Source: Candidatus Thalassospirochaeta sargassi (GTDB taxonomy: Bacteria > Spirochaetota > Spirochaetia > UBA9216). Taken from it: DNA of 64,000 bases. Positions 7,599 through 15,474 of this stretch are shown one piece after another. The notes under the pieces are model-generated. The model was not told the origin of the DNA. It saw only the letters and a program-made list of their open reading frames with translations, and did no database searches. Made by a program: the position numbers and the translations under genes. Each line of letters begins with the position of its first letter. Position 1 is the first letter of the stretch. The DNA is taken from positions 1-64,000 of the forward strand of contig JAQQAL010000035.1 in the NCBI GenBank assembly GCA_028532855.1. The letters are read 5' to 3'.

Positions 7599-9263
7599 AT
7601 GCAGAATAATCCGAAGAAAAGACTATCAGCTTTAACCGGCAATATCAATATAAAGAAGACCTTTACTAAGACCGCCTCAGAGGATCCGGACATTACCGGC
7701 ATTGCCTATGACTCACGCGCTGTGGAACCCGGCTTTCTTTTTATAGCCCTTCCGGGCATTCATGTCGATGGGCATAATTATATCGAGAAGGCTGTTGAAC
7801 AGGGCGCCGCTGCAGTCCTGTATTCCGATCCGGAATTTGACAGGAAAATTGAAAACTCTGCCGGAGCTCAAAAGACAGCATTCATCCGCACCGTAAATAC
7901 CCGCACCGCGATGGCCCCTGTTGCCGCAGCCTTCTATGATCGGCCGGCCGATAAAATGACTACTATCGGCGTCACCGGTACCGACGGTAAAACCTCAACG
8001 GTTTACTGCATCGATCAGCTGTTGGAGCTTTTAGACAGGGATTGCGGATTCGTATCAACCGCTGCATGCAAGACTGCATCAGCGATTGAGAAAAACCCGT
8101 ATCGTCAATCTACGCCGGAAGCTGTCGAGATAAACATGATGCTCAGTAGGATGCTTGATTCCGGAAAATCTTACGCGGTTATCGAATCTACCTCACACGG
8201 ACTTTCCCCTCTGAACAACCGCCTTGGAGAAATAAGCTTCGACGCCGCAGTTTTCACAAACATCAGCCACGAACATCTGGAGTTTCACGGAACATTCGAG
8301 CGCTACCGCGATGACAAGGCCAACCTTTTTCGAAAACTCAGAAGCAATGGCGACAGCACTGAACACTCCGGATTCGGGGTTGTGAACCTTGATGATGAGA
8401 ACGCACAGCATTTCATTAATGCTGCGGCGTATACAGCATTTGAATCAAACAATACGGCTCAGGCCCCCCGGGTTTATACCTGCAGCCTGAAAAATCCATC
8501 AGCCGATTTCTACGCCCACGATATAGAAGCACGCACCGACGGATCTTCATTCAGCATTACAATTAACACATCCACCAATCACCCCGGAACAACTACCCCC
8601 TGCACCGTGAAAATATCCATCGGCCTGCCCGGGCTGTTCAATATAGAGAACACCCTTGAAGCTTTTGCGGTTGTCCATATGCTCACAGGAACCCCGGCAC
8701 AGAGGATTGCGGAGCTGATGCCGGAACTTGCGGCCGTCAAGGGGCGGATGAAGGTCCTCGACAGCGGGCAGCCGTTTACCGCAGTTGTCGACTACGCCCA
8801 CACCCCGGGCTCATTCGAGAGACTGTTCCCCGATATGCGGGAACAGACTCGCGGCAGACTCATCGCAGTCTTCGGAAGCGCAGGCGAGCGCGACGTAGAG
8901 AAGCGCCCCGTCCAGGGAGAAATCGCAGCCCGCTACGCGGACATCATTGTGCTCACTGATGAGGACCCCCGCGGCGATGATGCAGTGAGCATCCTCGAAC
9001 ATATAGCCGCAGGCGCCGAACGTGCCGGCAGAGAAACGGGCGGTCGGCAGCTTGGCCCGCTGAAGCGCAACGAAAACCTCTTTCTGATTCCCGACCGCAA
9101 GTCTGCAATCCGCCGAGCCTTTGAGCTTGCAGAACCGGACGACACCGTCATCATGCTGGGAAAGGGACACGAAAGCACAATCATCTATGCCGACGGACCA
9201 ATCCCCTGGGATGAACAGACAGCAGCTGAAGAAGCTCTTGCGGAAATGGGTTTTAAAAAATAG
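7599..9263 (+). CDS. murE: UDP-N-acetylmuramyl-tripeptide synthetase MurE
   Basis: 554 residues. The Mur ligase layout is complete: an N-terminal UDP-binding domain (I-A-Y-D-S-R-A-V-E-P-G-F-L-F-I-A), an ATP site G-V-T-G-T-D-G-K-T-S-T (124-134), the central domain motifs (E-S-T-S-H-G-L, N-I-S-H-E-H-L-E-F-H) and the C-terminal domain V-D-Y-A-H-T-P-G-S-F (397-406). It adds the third amino acid of the peptidoglycan stem. The residue-recognition loop reads D-E-D-P-R-G (454-459) rather than D-N-P-R, so the amino acid added is uncertain. Treponemal peptidoglycan carries ornithine, which is a possibility here. The start is ATG 7599, placed by the promoter spacing; longer in-frame readings would run through queD. 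Confidence 0.9.
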   Translation: MQNNPKKRLSALTGNINIKKTFTKTASEDPDITGIAYDSRAVEPGFLFIALPGIHVDGHNYIEKAVEQGAAAVLYSDPEFDRKIENSAGAQKTAFIRTVNTRTAMAPVAAAFYDRPADKMTTIGVTGTDGKTSTVYCIDQLLELLDRDCGFVSTAACKTASAIEKNPYRQSTPEAVEINMMLSRMLDSGKSYAVIESTSHGLSPLNNRLGEISFDAAVFTNISHEHLEFHGTFERYRDDKANLFRKLRSNGDSTEHSGFGVVNLDDENAQHFINAAAYTAFESNNTAQAPRVYTCSLKNPSADFYAHDIEARTDGSSFSITINTSTNHPGTTTPCTVKISIGLPGLFNIENTLEAFAVVHMLTGTPAQRIAELMPELAAVKGRMKVLDSGQPFTAVVDYAHTPGSFERLFPDMREQTRGRLIAVFGSAGERDVEKRPVQGEIAARYADIIVLTDEDPRGDDAVSILEHIAAGAERAGRETGGRQLGPLKRNENLFLIPDRKSAIRRAFELAEPDDTVIMLGKGHESTIIYADGPIPWDEQTAAEEALAEMGFKK

Positions 9264-9353
9264 TTTACAATAATTTTCCAGACAAAATACAGCATATGAC
9301 TGCAATCTCAAAGGCAGTGTGCGCTGAGCATCATGTCGCAATAGAAAACACCC

Positions 9354-10418
9354 CTACTTCCTGTTAAACGCTTCCTGCACGTAAGTCTGCCAGTACTCCT
9401 TGATAAAGACCATTATAGGTATGGCGAACAGAATACCTATTATCCCGAACAGGCTGCCGAAGAGCAGAATGCCTACGAGAATTATGAACCAGTTGAGCTC
9501 GGTCCGGTCTCCCTGCACCTTCGGCTGGAGAACCCATGATTCGATCTGATTTGCAAGAATAAGAACAAATCCTACACGTATCAGCCCCATAAGACCGTAA
9601 TGCGTAAGGCCCAGGAATAATGCAGGAATTGATGTGATGATAACTCCGAAGTATGGAATGAAGTTGGTTATAAACGACAGAAAACCAAAAAATACAGCGT
9701 ACGGGATTCCGGCAATCGTGAAACCAATCCCGATAATAAGGCCAACAGCGCCAGCAATAATAACCTGACCTCCGATAAACGATTTGATAGTGCTGTAGTA
9801 AGTTTCGACAAATTTGATTGATTTTTTCCTTGTCGATTTTGGAAAAAATCGCCACAGGTTCTTTTTTAAAACAGGAATCATAGCTGTAAGATAGGCTGAT
9901 GCAATGATGAAAATCACAACCGATGTTAACATACCGGGAAGACTCGTGACGATGTCATTGAGCAGGCTCATGCCGAAAGATGAAAATGCAGACAAAACTC
10001 TTGTTCCAATCTCCTGAATAATCTCCAGAGCCTGGGTATTACCCGCCAAATCGCTGAATATATCCGGAAGTCCTTCAAGAATGGATTCCCAGGAAACCGG
10101 GCCTGCACTCAGTGTTGAGAAAAGATTTGAAGCTTCATCGATAAGTATAGGAAAAATCATAATAATAGTAACCGACAGTGCGGTAAAAACAAGAACCGCT
10201 GAAATCGCAACAGCTGCACCTCTACCAATAAATTTCAGCTTCATAAGCAGTCGGGCTGGAACCATTATTATCATAGACAGATACAATCCGAGAATAACTG
10301 CTCCGATTATTGTCGATGAGACCATATACATGATTATCAGAATTGCAAAATACATCAGAAAGATCCAGGTTGCAGGATCAATCTTCTCTTCAGGTAATGG
10401 ATGTCTTCTCAATTGCAC
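9354..10418 (-). CDS. AI-2E family transporter (PF01594)
   Basis: 354 residues with about eight hydrophobic segments in the pattern of the AI-2E/PerM family: a helical hairpin pair at the N-terminus, a long central extracytoplasmic region rich in short helices (about 85-150), then G-G-Q-V-I-I-A-G-A-V-G-L-I-I-G, the F-I-T-N-F-I-P-Y-F-G motif and a C-terminal amphipathic end. Family members include the AI-2 exporter TqsA and sodium/proton antiporters, so the substrate is open. The start is GTG at 10418 or TTG at 10412; a GGAGG site lies 3 or 9 bases upstream respectively, and the TTG spacing is the better one. It is divergent from ddl, whose -35 box overlaps this start. Confidence 0.85.
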   Translation of the reverse strand: MQLRRHPLPEEKIDPATWIFLMYFAILIIMYMVSSTIIGAVILGLYLSMIIMVPARLLMKLKFIGRGAAVAISAVLVFTALSVTIIMIFPILIDEASNLFSTLSAGPVSWESILEGLPDIFSDLAGNTQALEIIQEIGTRVLSAFSSFGMSLLNDIVTSLPGMLTSVVIFIIASAYLTAMIPVLKKNLWRFFPKSTRKKSIKFVETYYSTIKSFIGGQVIIAGAVGLIIGIGFTIAGIPYAVFFGFLSFITNFIPYFGVIITSIPALFLGLTHYGLMGLIRVGFVLILANQIESWVLQPKVQGDRTELNWFIILVGILLFGSLFGIIGILFAIPIMVFIKEYWQTYVQEAFNRK

Positions 10419-10441
10419 TATCCTCCGTTCCCGATTATAAT
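10413..10441 (+). promoter_or_regulatory. Promoter of ddl
   Basis: TTGCAC (10413-10418) and TATAAT (10436-10441) are exactly 17 bases apart. The transcript would have a leader of roughly 27 bases containing AAGAAGG before the ddl ATG. The -35 box overlaps the start codon of the divergent transporter gene. Confidence 0.75.
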
Positions 10442-10474
10442 ACTATCGATTTACTCAAAAAAGAAGGCATCGGT

Positions 10475-11566
10475 ATGAAAAAAAACATTTGTGTACTTTA
10501 CGGCGGGAAATCAGGGGAACATGAGGTATCAATCCGATCCGCATCTTCCGTTGTAGCGCAGCTGAACAAGGAAAAATACGATATAACACTTATCGGCATA
10601 GACAAGAAAGGCCGATGGTATCTTCAGCCAGACGCTGAAGAAGATCTGACTTCAAACGGAGTCCTTTCATTGAAGTCCGATTCTAACAGGCAAATTGCTG
10701 TTATTCCGGCGGAAGGCTTTTTTGCCGGACATACAAAACTTGATATCGATTTCATTTTCCCGGTCTTACACGGAACAAACGGCGAGGACGGAACCGTGCA
10801 GGGGCTGCTTGAACTGATGGAAATACCCTATGCAGGAGCAGATGTTTTAGGCAGCTCAATGGGCATGGATAAGGAAATAATCAAGAAAGTATGGATTTCA
10901 GAAGGACTTGAGACCGTTCCGTTTATATCTCTTAATACTGAAGAAATGGACTCAGCCGATTGGACAATGGATCATTTTATCGGCAATGTTGAAAAGAAGT
11001 TCGGCTATCCTGTTTTTGTAAAACCCGTTCGAGCAGGCTCTTCCGTAGGAATAAGCCGGGCAGATAACCGCGAAGAGTTTGAGTCCGCACTTCCTAAAGC
11101 ATTCAGGTTCGACAACCGGGTTATGATTGAGCCCGGCATTGATGCCCGCGAGATAGAGTGTTCGGTAATTGGTAACTTAATCCCCGAAGCATATATTCCC
11201 GGTGAAATTGCACCGACACATGAGTTTTATGACTATGAAGCGAAATACATAGATGAAAACGGAGCCCGTCTTCTTATTCCGGCTGAACTGGATGAATCAA
11301 CAATAGAAAAGGTTCGCAGAACAGCAGTAAAAGCCTATAAATCAGCTGGAATTGTAGGAATGTCCCGCGTAGACTTTTTCATTGACCGTAAAACCGGAAA
11401 ACTCCTCCTTAATGAAGTAAACACAATACCCGGATTTACGAATATAAGCATGTTCTCTAAGATGTGCGAAGCAGCCGGTCTTCCCTACCCTGTAATGCTA
11501 GACAAGCTGATAGAGCTAGGTGAGGTGCGCTTTAAAAACCGGTCAACCCTAGACTACAGCCTCTAA
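10475..11566 (+). CDS. ddl: D-alanine--D-alanine ligase
   Basis: 363 residues with the complete Ddl signature set: G-G-K-S-G-E-H-E-V-S near the N-terminus, L-H-G-T-N-G-E-D-G-T-V-Q-G, the ATP-grasp element F-V-K-P-V-R-A-G-S-S-V-G-I-S, the omega loop F-Y-D-Y-E-A-K-Y and the metal-binding L-N-E-V-N-T-I-P-G-F-T. The tyrosine and lysine of the omega loop fit D-Ala-D-Ala rather than D-Ala-D-lactate synthesis. It makes the dipeptide that MurF adds to the stem peptide, so with murE it forms part of the wall synthesis set of this region. The start at ATG 10475 is chosen because AAGAAGG precedes it and the conserved domain begins at once. Confidence 0.93.
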   Translation: MKKNICVLYGGKSGEHEVSIRSASSVVAQLNKEKYDITLIGIDKKGRWYLQPDAEEDLTSNGVLSLKSDSNRQIAVIPAEGFFAGHTKLDIDFIFPVLHGTNGEDGTVQGLLELMEIPYAGADVLGSSMGMDKEIIKKVWISEGLETVPFISLNTEEMDSADWTMDHFIGNVEKKFGYPVFVKPVRAGSSVGISRADNREEFESALPKAFRFDNRVMIEPGIDAREIECSVIGNLIPEAYIPGEIAPTHEFYDYEAKYIDENGARLLIPAELDESTIEKVRRTAVKAYKSAGIVGMSRVDFFIDRKTGKLLLNEVNTIPGFTNISMFSKMCEAAGLPYPVMLDKLIELGEVRFKNRSTLDYSL

Positions 11567-11591
11567 CATCTTAGAATGGTTGTGGTAAGGA

Positions 11592-12131
11592 TTACCAATG
11601 ATTACGGGACATAATGCCCGAAAGAGCTTTGCGGTTTGTAACAGTCTTTGGCGGTAACTCTTCAGCCGGATAGCCGAAGGCTATCATCATCACTATTCTC
11701 ATTGAATAAGGAACGGTCAGAATCTCCTTAACCTCAAGTTCATCGTATGTTGTTACGACACAGCTCCCGATATTGTCAGCCGAAGCCTGCATCACCATAA
11801 AAGACGCGGCAAAACTGAGATCAACCGGGTAGGACAGCTGGCCGTTAGGCATGCGGTAGTCTACATTAGTGGTCCCTATCGCTACGATAAATGAGGCGGA
11901 ACCGATATGCTCCTGTCCATAGGCAGCATCTTCAAGCCTTTTTTTTATCCCTTCATCGGAAATAAGAACAAATCTCCAGGGCTGACGATTCTTTGCAGAC
12001 GGAGCTCTGCGTCCTGCTTCAAGAACAGCCTCTACCCTGTCTTCAGAGACAGGTCGGGCGTCAAACAGTCTGGTAGTTCTGTAATTTTCAATTGCAGGCA
12101 GAAGTCCGTTTTTTAAATCTTGACCAACCAT
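11592..12131 (-). CDS. Nitroreductase family FMN protein
   Basis: 179 residues. The nitroreductase fold is shown by the early R-T-T-R-L-F-D-A-R-P-V and the FMN phosphate-binding block A-G-R-R-A-P-S-A-K-N-R-Q-P-W-R-F, the Q-A-S-A-D-N-I-G-S-C helix and the C-terminal F-G-Y-P-A-E. Such enzymes are FMN-dependent NAD(P)H oxidoreductases acting on nitro compounds, quinones or flavins; some are dehalogenases. The natural substrate is not predictable. The gene is convergent with ddl, with only 25 bases between stops, and divergent from the next gene, whose -35 box overlaps its first codons. Confidence 0.85.
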   Translation of the reverse strand: MVGQDLKNGLLPAIENYRTTRLFDARPVSEDRVEAVLEAGRRAPSAKNRQPWRFVLISDEGIKKRLEDAAYGQEHIGSASFIVAIGTTNVDYRMPNGQLSYPVDLSFAASFMVMQASADNIGSCVVTTYDELEVKEILTVPYSMRIVMMIAFGYPAEELPPKTVTNRKALSGIMSRNHW

Positions 12132-12148
12132 ATTGTTTCCCTTATTGT
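12120..12148 (+). promoter_or_regulatory. Promoter of the M28-like membrane protein, predicted leaderless
   Basis: TTGACC (12120-12125) and TATTGT (12143-12148) are 17 bases apart, and the ATG follows eight bases later. There is no ribosome binding site in the eight-base gap. The -35 box lies in the first codons of the divergent nitroreductase gene. Confidence 0.65.
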
Positions 12149-12156
12149 TGTTCTTA

Positions 12157-14235
12157 ATGAAAAGATTTTCGTCCTTTCTTCTAATATTTTTACTTACTGC
12201 TGTCTTATCCTATACTGAATCTATAATATACGATGTTGAACAATTTTCCAAGCTTTTTCCCGCAGTTGAAGGTTCGGCTGAAGAAAAACAGACATTAGCT
12301 ATTATTTCAGAAAGACTCACGGAGCTTAATCTGGATTTCAGTGAAACAGGCTTTTCTGAAACTGAAGGCTATCATTCATATTCATCTTATATCGAGGTAG
12401 ATATTCCGGGCCCTGCCATCGATACACTTATTACTATTATACCTGTCAGCAGCAGCTACGGAATATCCACAGCCCTTCATCTTTTAGAATATTTCAATTC
12501 GAATGCACCGCCGCTGAACCTCAAATTTATATTTCTAGGCGCTGAACACTCCGGGGGGCAGAATCTGGGATCCAGAAACTTCCTGGAACACTTCTTCCCT
12601 GAAGCTCCTAATGTATTTATCTATCTGAATTTAACCGGTATACCGACGTCAGTAACAATTCATTCAGGCACAGACGGATACAGCAGCCCGAATTTCCTTT
12701 TTAAAACAATAAGAGAATCTCTCTATTCAGCCGGAATAGAAAATTTTCATTCAGAAACCGAATCCATCCTGTTCAGACTGGCATCAACAGGTTATAGCAG
12801 CATGATTGACGGATACCTGAAAGACGGATATCCGGCAATTGAATTAAGCACTCTTGGTGTTGCCGGTCCTGATTACAACGGCATGATTAATTATGAACAT
12901 TGGGAACAGTTCTACAATGCTGTAATTGACAGTTTCAGCATGGGAATCCCTGACGAATGGGACAGCCACTACATCTTCGGATTGGATGAACGGAGCGTTC
13001 TCATAATCTACATAATTCTGTTAAGCGCACTTATGATTTATCCGGTTTTTAAGCGCCGTAATTTCGGATGGTACATGAAGACTCTCAAAAATAACTTCTG
13101 GAGTCTTCCGCTTCTATTCGGATTCATTTTTGTTTTCATGGCTCTTACCAGCTCTCTGATTTCTTTTATATTTGCACAGAAGGGATTTCCTGAATTGTGG
13201 AAATATCTGCCGCTTTCGGTATTTTCATTCAAGATAGTATCCTCACTTCTGATTTACAGTCTTTCATTTAAACTCATTTCCAAACTGCCTTTTTCAGAGA
13301 AAGGCAGTTTCTATTCAATATCGGCACTCTTCTTTCTGTTAATCAGTCTCTTCATCCTGACTGTTATAAACCTGTCCCTGTCGCTTTTCACACTCTGGTC
13401 GCTTTTGTTTATCTTTCTGCTGACAGTTTTTAAAAGACCGATTATTAAACTGCTAATGCTGCTTCTTTCAATGCTATGGCTCTTCCTGGGGCTTTATGAG
13501 ATATTCACTCTGCCCTCATATCGTGTAATAGAACTGCTGACCCTCTCTCCGCTCCAGGGAAATCTTCTGATCTCAGTTGTAATAATGCCGTTTATTCTCG
13601 CCGCTATAAGAATAGCCATGATGACTCATCTTTCCCGGAAAATTACAAGACTGCTTCCTGCTTTTCTATCTTCGATATCTGCAGCTCTGCTGGTACTAAT
13701 ATTATTCTATTCACCCTTCAGCGAATCGAACCCTCAACCCGTAAATATAATTGAAACAATTGACAGCAGCAGCGGGAAAAGCAACATAAATATCGAAAGT
13801 CCTGATGAGCTTTCCCCTGAAACTTCAAAGCTCATTGTCCTTGAAACAGACCAGACTGACAGAGCCTTCGGGAAAATTGATTATAAACTTGAAACAGAAT
13901 CTTTTCTAAACAGAAAAATCACAAGAACAATTGTAGATTTCCCCGAACAGCCCGAAAAGCTGAGCTTAACCCTGTACTCTGACGAAACCCTGACCCTTTA
14001 TGAGAGTAATTATCCAGCCCAATGGCTGCCGGCCCAAAAGAGACTTGAGGTTTTCATCGGAAACAATCCGCCCCTCCCCCTTGAAATATCACTCACCCTG
14101 AATAAGAACGCAAGTGCCGTTTACACAATTGAGGCCGAATTTCCTGTTGAAAGCAGCAGAGAAATAATCAACGGAAATCATTACATTGTCAGCCGCAGAA
14201 CAAAAATTCTTAAGAACTATTCAGATGAAGAATAA
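12157..14235 (+). CDS. M28 peptidase-like multi-pass membrane protein
   Basis: 692 residues. A signal peptide (K-R-F-S-S-F-L-L-I-F-L-L-T-A) is followed by a soluble domain of about 240 residues arranged like an M28 aminopeptidase (D-T-L-I-T-I-I-P-V-S-S, then F-I-F-L-G-A-E-H-S-G-G-Q-N-L-G-S-R-N-F-L). Next come about eight membrane segments (roughly residues 275-500) and an extracytoplasmic C-terminal beta-rich domain. The usual M28 zinc ligands are not clear: the H-x-D motif is replaced by S-T-A-L-H and the E-E pair by A-E-H, so activity is doubtful. The architecture resembles ER-type M28 transmembrane peptidases. ATG 12157 is preferred to an upstream in-frame TTG because it begins a proper signal peptide and fits the promoter spacing. 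Its end overlaps dinB. Confidence 0.65.
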   Translation: MKRFSSFLLIFLLTAVLSYTESIIYDVEQFSKLFPAVEGSAEEKQTLAIISERLTELNLDFSETGFSETEGYHSYSSYIEVDIPGPAIDTLITIIPVSSSYGISTALHLLEYFNSNAPPLNLKFIFLGAEHSGGQNLGSRNFLEHFFPEAPNVFIYLNLTGIPTSVTIHSGTDGYSSPNFLFKTIRESLYSAGIENFHSETESILFRLASTGYSSMIDGYLKDGYPAIELSTLGVAGPDYNGMINYEHWEQFYNAVIDSFSMGIPDEWDSHYIFGLDERSVLIIYIILLSALMIYPVFKRRNFGWYMKTLKNNFWSLPLLFGFIFVFMALTSSLISFIFAQKGFPELWKYLPLSVFSFKIVSSLLIYSLSFKLISKLPFSEKGSFYSISALFFLLISLFILTVINLSLSLFTLWSLLFIFLLTVFKRPIIKLLMLLLSMLWLFLGLYEIFTLPSYRVIELLTLSPLQGNLLISVVIMPFILAAIRIAMMTHLSRKITRLLPAFLSSISAALLVLILFYSPFSESNPQPVNIIETIDSSSGKSNINIESPDELSPETSKLIVLETDQTDRAFGKIDYKLETESFLNRKITRTIVDFPEQPEKLSLTLYSDETLTLYESNYPAQWLPAQKRLEVFIGNNPPLPLEISLTLNKNASAVYTIEAEFPVESSREIINGNHYIVSRRTKILKNYSDEE

Positions 14236-15424
14236 ACCCGAATTCAGTACGCGAATTCTCCACGTGGATCTGGATGCATTCTATGCCGCGGTAGAACAGC
14301 ATAAAAATCCTGATTTACAGGGAAAACCGGTAGTTATAGGGGCATCACCGGGAAAGCGCGGAGTTGTTTCCGCCTGCTCATACGAGGCTCGTAAATACGG
14401 CGTTCATTCTGCAATGCCGATATCAATTGCTAGACGGTTGTGCCCTGAAGCCGTTTTCCTGCCGGTCAGGATGAGATTATACCAGGCTGTCTCAGCCGAG
14501 ATAATGGAAATATTCACCGCCTTCACCCCGGACATCTGTCAAATATCGATAGACGAAGCCTTTCTTGACATGACCGGCACCGACCGGCTCTTCGGCTCTA
14601 TAGAAGAAACCGGCATGCTGATTAAAAAAACTGTAAAAGAGAAGACGGGGCTTACTATTTCAATTGGTGCGGCTGAATCAAGGTTTCTGGCAAAACTCGC
14701 ATCGGATTTCGGGAAGCCGGACGGTCTGCATGTTGTAGAAAAGGGCAGCGAGCTGGATTTTCTGGATCAACTGGAACTGAAAGATATATGGGGGCTCGGT
14801 AAAAAAACTCTGGAACGACTTAATGATCTGAATATAACAACCGTTAAAGGTCTTCGGGATTTCAGTGAAAACTCTCTAAAAACTATCTTTGGACAGTCAG
14901 CCGGAGGTTTTCTTTTCAGAGCATGCCGGGGTATTGATATCGGAATGTACAACACCCCTGCAAAAAGTAATTCAATTAGCAATGAAACTACTTTTCAGCA
15001 GGATATAAATGATCGTGATGTCCTGGAAAGGGTGCTTCTGGAACTCTCCCACCACGTGATGTTCAGAACATTAAAAGAAAACAAAAAAAGTAAAAGTATC
15101 GCCGTAAAGCTGCGTTTCTCCGATTTCTCATCGACAACCGCCCAGAAAACCCTGAGCCATTATATCCATTCAGCCGAAGAAATCTATTCCATAAGTATTG
15201 AATTACTAAACAGCCGCTGGAACGGATCCTCATCTATCCGGCTGATAGGCACCGGATTACTCGCACTTGAAGACGGAGATAAACCGGAACAGCCGGAACT
15301 TTTTGAAAATGAATTCGAGAGAAAAATAAAGGTCGAAAAAGCAGTTTTCAGACTTAAAACTCAGGGTGAAAAGATCACAAAAGCAAGCCTCCTTAACAAC
15401 AAAATCAAACCCAAAAAAGAGTAA
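14225..15424 (+). CDS. dinB: Y-family DNA polymerase IV
   Basis: 399 residues. The Y-family catalytic motifs are intact: H-V-D-L-D-A-F-Y-A-A-V-E near residue 14, the palm motif S-I-D-E-A-F-L-D at about 105-112, the helix-hairpin-helix region (D-I-W-G-L-G-K-K-T) and the little-finger domain starting S-I-S-N-E-T-T-F. Near the C-terminus Q-P-E-L-F (356-360) fits a sliding-clamp binding pentapeptide. The enzyme carries out translesion synthesis past damaged bases. The ATG overlaps the end of the upstream membrane protein gene by 11 bases, so translation is probably coupled. I do not see an obvious LexA-type operator, and the gene would be expressed from the upstream promoter. Confidence 0.92.
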   Translation: MKNKPEFSTRILHVDLDAFYAAVEQHKNPDLQGKPVVIGASPGKRGVVSACSYEARKYGVHSAMPISIARRLCPEAVFLPVRMRLYQAVSAEIMEIFTAFTPDICQISIDEAFLDMTGTDRLFGSIEETGMLIKKTVKEKTGLTISIGAAESRFLAKLASDFGKPDGLHVVEKGSELDFLDQLELKDIWGLGKKTLERLNDLNITTVKGLRDFSENSLKTIFGQSAGGFLFRACRGIDIGMYNTPAKSNSISNETTFQQDINDRDVLERVLLELSHHVMFRTLKENKKSKSIAVKLRFSDFSSTTAQKTLSHYIHSAEEIYSISIELLNSRWNGSSSIRLIGTGLLALEDGDKPEQPELFENEFERKIKVEKAVFRLKTQGEKITKASLLNNKIKPKKE

Positions 15425-15438
15425 TTTTCATATAATAT

Positions 15439-15468
15439 TTGACTTTATATATTGATTTGGCTTATCGT
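15439..15468 (+). promoter_or_regulatory. Promoter of the histidine kinase gene, predicted leaderless
   Basis: TTGACT (15439-15444) and TATCGT (15463-15468) are 18 bases apart. A GTG start codon follows six bases later with no ribosome site between. The TTG of the -35 box is also an in-frame start, which would give a 12-residue longer protein, but the promoter reading explains it better. Confidence 0.5.
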
Positions 15469-15474
15469 TATATT

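Noticed and set aside
8811-9341. Open frame of 176 codons on the minus strand.
   Set aside because: It is antisense to conserved MurE motifs.
11584-11596. GGTAA/TTACC hairpin between ddl and the nitroreductase gene.
   Set aside because: The stem is only 5-6 bp and no T run follows on either strand, so I do not call it a terminator.
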